From: Candidatus Parcubacteria bacterium
Lineage (GTDB): Bacteria; Patescibacteriota; Minisyncoccia; UBA6257; 2-01-FULL-56-20
Length of the DNA stretch: 51,534 nt
Direction of reading: 5' to 3'
Assembly (NCBI GenBank): GCA_027450205.1
Contig: DAIDJL010000004.1
Location: 268,413 to 319,946 of the forward strand
Below the pieces are notes generated by a model. The model worked only from the letters and a program-made list of their open reading frames with translations, was not told the DNA's origin and searched no databases. Position numbers and translations under genes: made by a program. This document shows, one piece after another, positions 7,359-14,337 of the stretch. The number at the start of each line of letters is the position of its first letter. The first letter of the stretch is position 1.

Positions 7359-7538
7359 TTACTTTCCTGTGATCCGCGCCTCTTTATGCAATGTTTTGAC
7401 GCGGCACCATTCGCAAAACTTCTGAAGCTCGATCTTTCGCTCCACCAATTTCTTGTTTTTATTGGTGTAATAATTACGGCGTTTGCAAACGCTGCAACGC
7501 ATCGTGATCAACCTGTCGGCATGCTTTATCTTGGCCAT
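7359..7538 (-). CDS. rpmG: Ribosomal protein bL33
   Basis: 59 residues from ATG 7538 (MAKIKHADRLITMRC). Two CxxC pairs (CSVC and CEWC) give the zinc-ribbon form of L33, a 50S protein near the E site. The longer frame start at 7574 has no support. The gene stands alone, followed about 86 bp later by tRNA-Trp, an arrangement similar to the rpmG-tRNA-Trp-secE order in many bacteria, but secE/nusG are not here. Confidence 0.93.
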   Translation of the reverse strand: MAKIKHADRLITMRCSVCKRRNYYTNKNKKLVERKIELQKFCEWCRVKTLHKEARITGK

Positions 7539-7681
7539 GGGAACGATGATACTATATTCCTTTAAAAAACGCAACGGCAGGCCGTTTTAGACAGTTTTAA
7601 TCACTGATCTGGTATGCTTCACCCAAATCAAGAAACTAAAGGTCGTGATTTTACCATATAAAATAAGCCACTACACCGACA

Positions 7682-7756
7682 ATGAGCGCACTTTTTTTCT
7701 GGCTGTCGTTCCTTGCGGCCATCATCAAAGCGGTCCTTCCATTCCTGCATGGGTGA
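7682..7756 (+). CDS. Candidate 24-residue hydrophobic peptide
   Basis: ATG 7682 opens a 24-codon frame (MSALFFWLSFLAAIIKAVLP...) ending in TGA at 7754-7756, one base before a perfect palindromic terminator. The peptide is almost entirely a membrane helix. A TATAAA box lies 23 nt upstream, but there is no Shine-Dalgarno site. The close fit between stop codon and terminator suggests a real transcription unit. Small membrane peptides of this size include type I toxins, but nothing here proves that. Confidence 0.4.
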   Translation: MSALFFWLSFLAAIIKAVLPFLHG

Positions 7757-7757
7757 T

Positions 7758-7799
7758 ATGGTCCCCGCACCGCCATGGCGGTGCGGGGACCATTTTTTG
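7758..7799 (+). terminator. Palindromic intrinsic terminator
   Basis: A 36-bp perfect palindrome (7758-7793) is followed by six T on the plus strand. No gene other than the 24-residue frame lies upstream on this strand. Confidence 0.85.
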
Positions 7800-7802
7800 C
7801 TG

Positions 7803-8091
7803 AGCCGTTGGCCGGAATTGAACCGGCGACCTACTCCTTCATTAATACCTCAGTTTCGCACAAAAACGCTTATATGAGGATTAGACTGTATCTTACGCAT
7901 ACCGCCCATGCGGCGCAGCGTCCCTTGTCAGTCGTTCGGGCGAAAGCCACGTGCCATTCGCGGTTTCGCCACGGTCTCTGCCATTTCTGGCCTTTGACCG
8001 TAATTCGGGGCTCGCGGATGGGTTTCCCCTTCCGTGGGCATGACCCTGTGGGTCCACCATGGAGTTGCTCTACCAGCTGAGCTACAACGGC
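7803..8091 (-). tRNA. tRNA-Thr (anticodon GGT) interrupted by a group I intron
   Basis: The 5' exon is 8091-8056 and the 3' exon 7839-7803. Joined, they give 73 nt: acceptor GCCGTTG/CAACGGC, D-arm GCTC/GAGC, anticodon stem ACTCC/GGAGT with loop A-T-G-G-T-A-A, and T-arm GCCGG/CCGGC. Splicing between positions 36 and 37 is the only choice that gives a U before the 5' site and a G as the last intron base, both required for group I introns. This yields anticodon GGT (Thr). No CCA is encoded. Confidence 0.88.
7840..8055 (-). other. Group I self-splicing intron, 216 nt
   Basis: Read on the minus strand, the core contains GAACGACTGACAA (R-like) and AAGATACAGTCTAATCC (S-like, 7894-7878). Their GACTG (7933-7929) and CAGTC (7888-7884) form P7. 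A hairpin GACCC-ACA-GGGTC follows the 5' splice site, then ATG, which can pair with the exon as part of P1. The intron carries no ORF. Its size and the position after base 36 resemble the small group I introns of bacterial tRNA-Ile(CAU) genes. Confidence 0.85.
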
Positions 8092-8666
8092 AACAAACCG
8101 ATCAATAGATCTCGAAGCTTCTTATTATGGTACATCACGGTCATAACGCCATACTGGCTTTTCTTCCGGTAGGTACCCAACGATCTCGCCTTCGTGACGA
8201 TAGGTCTATTTATCTGGTCTCTATGTATATTAAGTTTTTTTATCCAAAAGTCCAGCGCTATCGCTGGATCTATATCGGTAAATAATTGAAGTCCAAATTT
8301 TAGGTCATCTCTATCTATATTGAACGTCAAGACAAGAAATCTAATAAAAACTTCAATGAGCGCAGGATCTGTGTTCCCTAATCTTACCGAGTTTAAGTTT
8401 GTTTTATTGCCTTCGCCCCAATATAATCCGATTCCTAGTCCAAATAAGTTGATTTCTTCTAATGTTTTGGGTTTATGGAAAGAGAATGGGTCGCCGGCTG
8501 GGTTCCGCTTAACATAGGTTGCCTCACCATGAGACCGCGTAGGAATTTTATATTTCTGAATCCAATACGATATCGTATTTTGCGAACAATTAAACTTATC
8601 TGCGATTTCTCGCATGGATTTCTTTTGTTCAAGATATAGGATGGAAAGCGTCGATTTATCGAACAT
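8082..8666 (-). CDS. HTH plus LAGLIDADG-like putative homing endonuclease
   Basis: 194 residues from ATG 8666. An N-terminal helix-turn-helix (about residues 10-40, QKKSMREIADKFNCSQNTISYWIQKYKIP) is followed by LFGLGIGLYWGEG near residue 78. That segment resembles the first helix of LAGLIDADG nucleases, with an acidic residue at the catalytic place. Only one such motif is seen, so it would act as a dimer. Its last codons and TAG stop lie inside the 5' exon of the intron-bearing tRNA-Thr (overlap 8082-8091). The first ATG of the frame (8675) overlaps the -10 TATAAT (8679-8674), so the start must be downstream; 8666 gives a 7-nt gap. It is AT-richer than neighbouring housekeeping genes, consistent with mobility. 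Confidence 0.65.
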   Translation of the reverse strand: MFDKSTLSILYLEQKKSMREIADKFNCSQNTISYWIQKYKIPTRSHGEATYVKRNPAGDPFSFHKPKTLEEINLFGLGIGLYWGEGNKTNLNSVRLGNTDPALIEVFIRFLVLTFNIDRDDLKFGLQLFTDIDPAIALDFWIKKLNIHRDQINRPIVTKARSLGTYRKKSQYGVMTVMYHNKKLRDLLIGLLPL

Positions 8667-8723
8667 CATCCGCATTATAGCAATGCGGGATTAAAAAATG
8701 ATTAAATAGAGCCCGCCGTTCTT

Positions 8724-9353
8724 TTACTCCTTCAGCTTCATTGACGCCAATATGCCGTTGAAGACGGAAAGATCGGCGCTTGCCGCAGCGTCGCCTGCCG
8801 GATACGAGAAATATATCTTCCACAGCTCGGTGCCGCGGAGGCAATAGAGTGAAATATTTTGCGCGGTAGCGCTCTGGGAATAATTGGCCCGATACGTTGC
8901 TTTTGTGCACGCGACGCCATCCACCGCCGTGGTGGAAGATGCCACGTCTGTGGCGTTCATAAGCTCGGTTGCTATGATGTTCTCAACTGGGCCATACGAC
9001 GTAGTGGTCGCTATGGCGAGCTGAGCGCCGCCAGCCGGTATCACCCCGCCGGCTTTATATTTGCCACTGAAATCGTCCATCAATAATGGCATCGCGGAAG
9101 ATATGGTCCACGCGCCCGGATAGGTAAAAGAGAATGACACGCCGGAGTAGCTCTTTGGCGTATTGGTGGAGATCACAATCGAGAGCCCGGAGGAACTCGC
9201 CGTGGACGTGGCGGTTTGCGGAGCAGTGGACGTCGGAGCCGTACCATTAGAAACCTCCGGCGCTTTTGCCTTATTGCCGAACGCAAATATCCCCAACACG
9301 ACCACAATGATCACCACAAGAGCAATGACGATCGCGAGTTTCTTTTTGTTCAT
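8724..9353 (-). CDS. Membrane-anchored extracytoplasmic protein of unknown function
   Basis: 209 residues. An N-terminal anchor (MNKKKLAIVIALVVIIVVVL) is followed by a Thr/Ser/Ala-rich linker to about residue 60 and an outside domain of about 145 residues. That domain contains PGAWTISSAMP and two cysteines (VACTKA, LYCLRG) that could pair. The general look is that of PsbP-like or lipoprotein-type sensor domains, but I cannot assign a family. The -10 TATAAT (9365-9360) lies 6 nt before ATG 9353, which decides this start over the upstream ATG and predicts a leaderless mRNA. Confidence 0.78.
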   Translation of the reverse strand: MNKKKLAIVIALVVIIVVVLGIFAFGNKAKAPEVSNGTAPTSTAPQTATSTASSSGLSIVISTNTPKSYSGVSFSFTYPGAWTISSAMPLLMDDFSGKYKAGGVIPAGGAQLAIATTTSYGPVENIIATELMNATDVASSTTAVDGVACTKATYRANYSQSATAQNISLYCLRGTELWKIYFSYPAGDAAASADLSVFNGILASMKLKE

Positions 9354-9376
9354 TTCGCCATTATACAATATTTTCA

Positions 9377-9784
9377 TCAGGATAAATAGCCCTCATCAAT
9401 GATCTTTTTTGCATAAATATCTATATTTGGATGCTGTCTTAATTCTTCGAGTGAAAGCCATTTATATGCGACGTTCTCGGTGATATCGAGGATCGGCTCT
9501 CCGGCTGTCTCACCGACATACGAAAGCCGTACCACATGTTTTTCCTCGTTAGGAATGATATCTTGCGCGTAAACAAGCTTCGGTTCTGAAGTTATTTCAA
9601 GCTGAGTTTCTTCCTTCACCTCTCGTCGCAAATTCTCGATCAACAACGATCCCGGATTGATGCGACCACCAGGAATGTCCCACTCCCCCTTGACCCCCGG
9701 ATACTTTTCCGGTGAGCGGCGCATAAAAAGATATTTCCCGGCGGGATTTCGGAGAAAGATTTTGACGCCGACCTGGAGGATCAT
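9377..9784 (-). CDS. NUDIX hydrolase with an altered Nudix box
   Basis: 135 residues. The Nudix region is recognisable at about residues 40-63 (GGRINPGSLLIENLRREV followed by KEETQL). The metal-binding REVKEE half is intact, but the first conserved Glu of the GX5E part is Asn and the usual Gly after EET is Gln. Nudix enzymes hydrolyse nucleoside diphosphates linked to another group; the substrate cannot be read from sequence. The start overlaps the methyltransferase stop by 4 bp (ATGA), so the two form one operon behind tRNA-Thr(TGT). Confidence 0.85.
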   Translation of the reverse strand: MILQVGVKIFLRNPAGKYLFMRRSPEKYPGVKGEWDIPGGRINPGSLLIENLRREVKEETQLEITSEPKLVYAQDIIPNEEKHVVRLSYVGETAGEPILDITENVAYKWLSLEELRQHPNIDIYAKKIIDEGYLS

Positions 9785-10377
9785 GATATTTTTCGAGAAA
9801 TGAAATTTAAATAATTTTTTGATTTCGGCTGAAATTGATCAAAAAAGACGATTTCAAAACCCGTCTTTTTTAGTATATCCCTTAGCTCATCTTTTTTATA
9901 GAAAGCGAACAGTCTCGGCATCCCCACTCCTGAACTGTTCCGATACACTTCCCCTTCGCCCTCAATCATCCCAAGGAAAAATATTCCACCTTCTTTTAAT
10001 ACTCTCTTGATCTCTTCGATCGCTTTTCCAATATCAATCTTTTTAAGATGGAGTAGCGAGGTATAAGCCCAGACACCCTCAAAGGATTCATCTGGGAATG
10101 GAAGCGACATCAGATCTCCTACAACCGAAGCAAGTCCGTTTTGAGAAGATAATTTTACCATTTCTTCCGAAGCGTCAAGGCATGTTATTTCAAGTCTGCG
10201 CTGTTGGAGTATAAGCCCGTCCTTTCCCGGACCGCTTCCAATATCTAAAATTTTTCCGCTTACCAGACCAACAAAAGCATCAATAATTGCGGATGGAAAA
10301 TGCTCCCAAAAATCTTTGGTCTCATTATTATATTCCTTTGCCAGTTCGTTATACGCCTTGATTGTCTGATCATCCAT
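9781..10377 (-). CDS. Class I SAM-dependent methyltransferase
   Basis: 198 residues of Rossmann methyltransferase fold. Motif I is KILDIGSGPGKDGL (about residue 42), followed by the acidic end of beta-2 (ITCLDASEEM), VVGDLMSLPFPDESFEGVWAYTSLLHL (motifs II-III) and EIKRVLKEGGIFFLGM. The substrate is unknown. The ATG lies one nucleotide after the 3' end of tRNA-Thr(TGT), so the mRNA 5' end may be made by tRNA processing. It is AT-richer than dnaE next door. Confidence 0.87.
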   Translation of the reverse strand: MDDQTIKAYNELAKEYNNETKDFWEHFPSAIIDAFVGLVSGKILDIGSGPGKDGLILQQRRLEITCLDASEEMVKLSSQNGLASVVGDLMSLPFPDESFEGVWAYTSLLHLKKIDIGKAIEEIKRVLKEGGIFFLGMIEGEGEVYRNSSGVGMPRLFAFYKKDELRDILKKTGFEIVFFDQFQPKSKNYLNFISRKIS

Positions 10378-10378
10378 G

Positions 10379-10451
10379 AGCCACCTCCCGGATTCGGACC
10401 GGGGACCTTCGCTTTACAAAAGCGTTGCTCTACCAGCTGAGCTAAGGTGGC
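10379..10451 (-). tRNA. tRNA-Thr (anticodon TGT)
   Basis: Acceptor GCCACCT/AGGTGGC, D-arm GCTC/GAGC, anticodon stem ACGCT/AGCGA region with loop TTTGTAA (anticodon TGT), and T-arm CCCGG/CCGGG. The discriminator is T and no CCA is encoded. The methyltransferase ATG begins two bases further on. Confidence 0.93.
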
Positions 10452-10503
10452 TTAACATTCAAAATACTTCCCTATAGTATAGTCAAAAAACGATTATGTA
10501 AAT

Positions 10504-10551
10504 GATGGCGTTCCATACCTGTATGTCTTTGAAGGGCGTCGCGGAGCCGCG
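10504..10551 (+). repeat. Element resembling the tuf/fusA/secY 3' structured element
   Basis: On the plus strand GATGGCGTTCC (10504-10514) is identical to the block in the secY 3' element. It is followed by a small hairpin CATA/TATG and by CGCG-GAGC-CGCG (10540-10551), matching a hairpin in the tuf element. It lies upstream of the dnaE promoter, not behind a gene. It may be a relic or an unrelated likeness. Confidence 0.35.
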
Positions 10552-10561
10552 AGAGTGGAGA

Positions 10562-10591
10562 TTGTATTTTTAATCGTTTTTTAACTATAAT
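10562..10591 (+). promoter_or_regulatory. Likely dnaE promoter
   Basis: The -10 TATAAT is at 10586-10591 with a weak -35 TTGTAT at 10562-10567 (18 bp spacer). The leader to the dnaE ATG is about 50 nt. Confidence 0.55.
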
Positions 10592-10646
10592 AGAGTGGTC
10601 AATTTAATGTTCTGCATCCTCGCTTGCGGGGGTCAACACGCGAACA

Positions 10647-13600
10647 ATGGAAACCAAATTCACCCATTTACATACGCATTCGCATTATTCCCTGCTCGAC
10701 GGGCTCACAAAGATCCCCCAAATGGTGGCGCGCGCCAAGGAGACAGGAATGGATTCGATCGCACTCACCGATCACGGCGTCCTCTATGGCGCTGTTGAAT
10801 TTTATAAACTGGCAAAGAAGAACGGCATCAAGCCGATCCTTGGTGTTGAGGCGTACATTGCGCCGCGCGACCGGTTCTCCAAGGAGAATGGCGAACGGTA
10901 TTACCACCTGATTCTTCTCGTTGAAAATCAAACCGGGTGGAAGAATCTTATTACCCTTGTTTCAAAAGCCCACCTTGAAGGATTCTATTATAAACCGCGT
11001 ATGGATAAAGATCTCCTGCGCGAACATCACGAAGGGTTGATCGCGCTCTCTTCGTGCCTGGGCGGCGAAGTTGCACGGGCGCTCACCGCCGATCAATACG
11101 AAGAGGCAAAACGCATCGCATTGGAACACCAGGAGATCTTTGGCAAGGGAAATTATTTTTTAGAGATACAAAAGCATCCAAACATCCCCGAATCCGAAAA
11201 GATCGAACCGTTATTGGTAAGATTGTCCGGAGAGACCGGCATCCCGCTCGTCGCCACGCAGGACAGCCACTACACGCACTCGGATGATGCCGAGTATCAT
11301 GACGTGCTGCTTGCGGTGCAGACCGGCAACAAGCTGACGGATGACGACCGGATGACGATGAAGTCGGACGACTTCTCCATCCTTTCGCCGGAGGTGATGA
11401 TGGAAAAATTCTCGAAGATCCCGGGCGGCGCCGAGGCGGTGGCAAGGACGCACGAGATCGCGGAGCGATGCACTATTGAGCTTGAGCTCGGGAAGACCCT
11501 TCTTCCCGATTTTCCAAAACCGGCCGGCAAGACCGCGAACGCGTACCTCCGCGAGCTCATCGAAGAACGCCTGCCGAAAAAATATCCGGCGGGAATACAG
11601 ACCAAAGAACTGCGCGAACGGATGGAATACGAGCTCGGCGTCATCGAAAAGACCGGCTTCGCCGATTATTTCCTTATCGTTCAGGACCTTATTCGCTGGG
11701 CAAAAGATCACGGCATCGCCGTCGGGCCCGGCCGCGGTTCAGCCGCAGGGAGCATCGTCTCATACGTGCTCGACATTACGGATATTGACCCTCTCAAGTA
11801 TGGCCTGCTCTTTGAGCGATTTCTCAACCCTGAGCGCATCCAGATGCCTGATATCGACATCGACTTTGCTGACACCCGCCGCGACGAGGTGCTTGCATAC
11901 GCGCGGCAAAAATACGGCGAGGACCATGTGGCGCGCATCATAACCTTCGGAACGATGGCGGCCCGCGCTGCCATCCGCGACGCCGGACGCGCCATGGGAT
12001 ATTCGTACGCATTCTGCGACCAGATCGCAAAACTGATCCCCTTCAATCCCACACAGGGCATGAAAGAGGGCTGGCTCGACGAATGCCTTAAAAAAGTGCA
12101 GGAACTCAAAACCATCTACGATTCAAATCCTGAGGCGAAAAAACTGATCGACACCGCGCGGCATCTGGAAGGCGTCGCCCGGCACGCGTCGGTGCACGCC
12201 TGCGCGACGGTGATCGCAAAGGACGCGCTCATGGAACGCGTGCCGCTGCAGTTCGCGCCCGGCGAGGAGAATATCATCATCACGCAGTTCGAGATGCACG
12301 CCGTCGAGGATCTCGGCCTCCTTAAGATCGACTTCCTCGGGCTGAAAAACCTGACAATAATAGAGAGCACCATCAACCTCATCAAAGAACTCCACGGCGC
12401 GGTGATCAATATTTCCAACATCCCGCTCGACGACAAGAAAACGTTCGAGCTTTTACAGCGCGGCGATACCACGTCCATCTTCCAATTTGAATCGAGCGGC
12501 ATGCGGCGGTACATGAAAGATATCAAGCCGACGCAGGTGGACGATCTCATTGCGCTCGTGGCGCTCTTTCGCCCGGGACCGATGGAACTTATCCCCACGT
12601 ATATCGCCCGCAAACAGGGCAAGGAGGCCATCCGCTATATCCATCCCCTCATGGAGGAGACGCTCAAAAATACCTACGGGGTCATCGTCTACCAGGAACA
12701 GGTGATGGACCTCGCAACAAAGCTTGCCGGACTCACGCGCGGCGAAGGCTATCTGCTTGTCAAAGCGGTGGGAAAGAAAATCAAATCCCTGCTTGATGAA
12801 CAAAAAGAAAAATTCATCAACGGATGCCTTAAAAATAACATCCCGAAGAAGGTCGCCGACCAGGCGTGGGAGCTTATCGAGCCATTTGCCCGTTACGGAT
12901 TCAACCGCGCGCACTCCGCATGTTATGCCATGATCGGATATCGCACGGCATATTTGAAGGCGAATTATCCGGAGGAGTTCACCGCCGCGGTGCTGAATTC
13001 GGAAATGAGCGACATTGAGCGCATCTCATTCCTCATCCAGGAGGCAAAAACCGCCGGCGTAGAGATCCTGCCGCCGGACATCAACCGCAGCTTTATCAAC
13101 TTTACGCCGGAAGGACCGAAGATCCGCTTCGGCCTGCTCGCCATCAAAAACGTAGGCTCCGAGATCGCTCGCGCGATCATAGAAGAGCGGGCGCGGGGCG
13201 GTCCTTTTGAAAGTTTCGACAATTTTTTGAGCCGCATCCAGCATAAGGATCTCAATAAGAAATCACTTGAAAGCCTGGCAAAGAGCGGTGCGTTCGATTC
13301 GCTCGGCGTGGAACGAAAACAGATCCTTGAGAACATGGAGGAGATCCTGCGTTTTGTGAATGCGCTCAAACGCAGCGGCGCGGCGCAGGCGAATTCGCTT
13401 TTTGGCATGTCGGCACCGACAATCACGCTAAAGTTGAAACCGGCGACCCCCGCGACGAGCGGAGAGAAACTTATCTGGGAAAAGGAGCTTATTGGGTTTT
13501 TCATTTCCACGCACCCGATGACGCACCATGCGGCAACGATCGACCATTACCGGTGCAAGCCGATCAGCGAGATCGCGGCGATGAGCGACGAGAAAACGAT

Positions 13601-13847
13601 CGTCCGCACCGCCGGCCTCGTTTCAAAAGTAAAGAAAATATTCACCAAGAGCGGCCAGCCGATGATCTTCGCCACCATCGAAGACAACCGGTCCAGCCAG
13701 CCGATGGAGGTCGTGGTCTTCAACAGCGTGCTCGAGAAGACGTCGCCAGCGTGGGTGGAAAATGCATGCGTCATCGTGGACGGCCGCGTATCGCACCGTG
13801 ATGGCGAAACAAAACTGCTCTGTGAAAACGCGAAGAAATTGGAATAA
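10647..13847 (+). CDS. dnaE: DNA polymerase III alpha subunit
   Basis: 1066 residues, somewhat short for a bacterial replicase alpha subunit (usually about 1100-1170). The N-terminal PHP domain starts at once (FTHLHTHSHYSLLDG, then LTDHG). The polymerase palm has PDIDIDF with Asp402 and Asp404. The fingers and beta-binding regions follow (GRGSAAGSIVSYVL, FNRAHSACYAMIGYRTAYLK). A C-terminal OB-fold (about 970-1060) ends the protein; the usual long tau-binding tail is short or absent. It copies the chromosome together with the clamp. ATG 10647 is the only start that keeps the PHP histidines. No partner gene is adjacent. Confidence 0.97.
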   Translation: METKFTHLHTHSHYSLLDGLTKIPQMVARAKETGMDSIALTDHGVLYGAVEFYKLAKKNGIKPILGVEAYIAPRDRFSKENGERYYHLILLVENQTGWKNLITLVSKAHLEGFYYKPRMDKDLLREHHEGLIALSSCLGGEVARALTADQYEEAKRIALEHQEIFGKGNYFLEIQKHPNIPESEKIEPLLVRLSGETGIPLVATQDSHYTHSDDAEYHDVLLAVQTGNKLTDDDRMTMKSDDFSILSPEVMMEKFSKIPGGAEAVARTHEIAERCTIELELGKTLLPDFPKPAGKTANAYLRELIEERLPKKYPAGIQTKELRERMEYELGVIEKTGFADYFLIVQDLIRWAKDHGIAVGPGRGSAAGSIVSYVLDITDIDPLKYGLLFERFLNPERIQMPDIDIDFADTRRDEVLAYARQKYGEDHVARIITFGTMAARAAIRDAGRAMGYSYAFCDQIAKLIPFNPTQGMKEGWLDECLKKVQELKTIYDSNPEAKKLIDTARHLEGVARHASVHACATVIAKDALMERVPLQFAPGEENIIITQFEMHAVEDLGLLKIDFLGLKNLTIIESTINLIKELHGAVINISNIPLDDKKTFELLQRGDTTSIFQFESSGMRRYMKDIKPTQVDDLIALVALFRPGPMELIPTYIARKQGKEAIRYIHPLMEETLKNTYGVIVYQEQVMDLATKLAGLTRGEGYLLVKAVGKKIKSLLDEQKEKFINGCLKNNIPKKVADQAWELIEPFARYGFNRAHSACYAMIGYRTAYLKANYPEEFTAAVLNSEMSDIERISFLIQEAKTAGVEILPPDINRSFINFTPEGPKIRFGLLAIKNVGSEIARAIIEERARGGPFESFDNFLSRIQHKDLNKKSLESLAKSGAFDSLGVERKQILENMEEILRFVNALKRSGAAQANSLFGMSAPTITLKLKPATPATSGEKLIWEKELIGFFISTHPMTHHAATIDHYRCKPISEIAAMSDEKTIVRTAGLVSKVKKIFTKSGQPMIFATIEDNRSSQPMEVVVFNSVLEKTSPAWVENACVIVDGRVSHRDGETKLLCENAKKLE

Positions 13848-13867
13848 ACTTCTGCCGCCCAGATATA

Positions 13868-13897
13868 TTGACAAAAACAAATAGAAGTGGATAGAAT
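13868..13897 (+). promoter_or_regulatory. Promoter of the orphan gene at 13946
   Basis: The -35 TTGACA (13868-13873) and -10 TAGAAT (13892-13897) have an 18-bp spacer. The expected leader is about 43 nt and ends with GGAGG, so this is a standard leadered gene. Confidence 0.65.
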
Positions 13898-13945
13898 ATC
13901 CGCGGTTGACTTGTAAGCCCAAATTTCATTTCCGGAGGAAACACC

Positions 13946-14278
13946 GTGAAGGATGGAAAACGAATTAACACCCGAACACCCGAAGAACAGCTGATCTTAA
14001 ATGAATATCTTCGCGTGGCACTTACGGCAACACGCCGCATTCTTGAATACGACGGGCTGCTTTTAGAGGTTTTCACCCGCCTCGTCATTGACGAGGAGCA
14101 GTTCATCCAGGTGTACCGCGACCTACGTACGCGATTCGGAAAAACATTCACAAAAAAGAAGCTGACCCTGCTCAAAGAACAGGCCACCCAGCGCGTCCGT
14201 TTTTTTCTTCCGAAAAAGATCGAGGTCTTGCTTAAAGAAGAGCACTTCAAGAAAAAATACGGCCATCTGCCGCAGTGA
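13946..14278 (+). CDS. Small basic protein of unknown function
   Basis: 110 residues from GTG 13946. The start is fixed by GGAGG at 13934-13938, 7 nt upstream. It is charged and helical throughout (LNEYLRVALTATRRILEYDGLLLEVFTRLVIDEEQF, then a Lys-rich end) with no cysteines, signal peptide or known motif. It is a single-gene unit with its own promoter and a terminator shared with lysS on the other strand. I do not recognise a family. Confidence 0.75.
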   Translation: MKDGKRINTRTPEEQLILNEYLRVALTATRRILEYDGLLLEVFTRLVIDEEQFIQVYRDLRTRFGKTFTKKKLTLLKEQATQRVRFFLPKKIEVLLKEEHFKKKYGHLPQ

Positions 14279-14306
14279 CCGTCCGGCCCCGGCCGGATCC
14301 ATAGAC

Positions 14307-14337
14307 AACCACCGCTTCCCAAAGCGGTGGTTTTTCT
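14307..14337. terminator. Bidirectional terminator between the orphan gene and lysS
   Basis: An 11-bp perfect stem (AACCACCGCTT/AAGCGGTGGTT, 14307-14332, 4-nt loop) is followed by T-rich sequence on the plus strand. The lysS stop is at 14336. A second GC-rich hairpin (GTCCGGCC/GGCCGGAT) precedes it. Confidence 0.8.

Noticed and set aside
7775-8080. A 101-codon plus-strand ORF
   Set aside because: It is entirely antisense to the tRNA-Thr exons and the group I intron, whose RNA structure explains the sequence.
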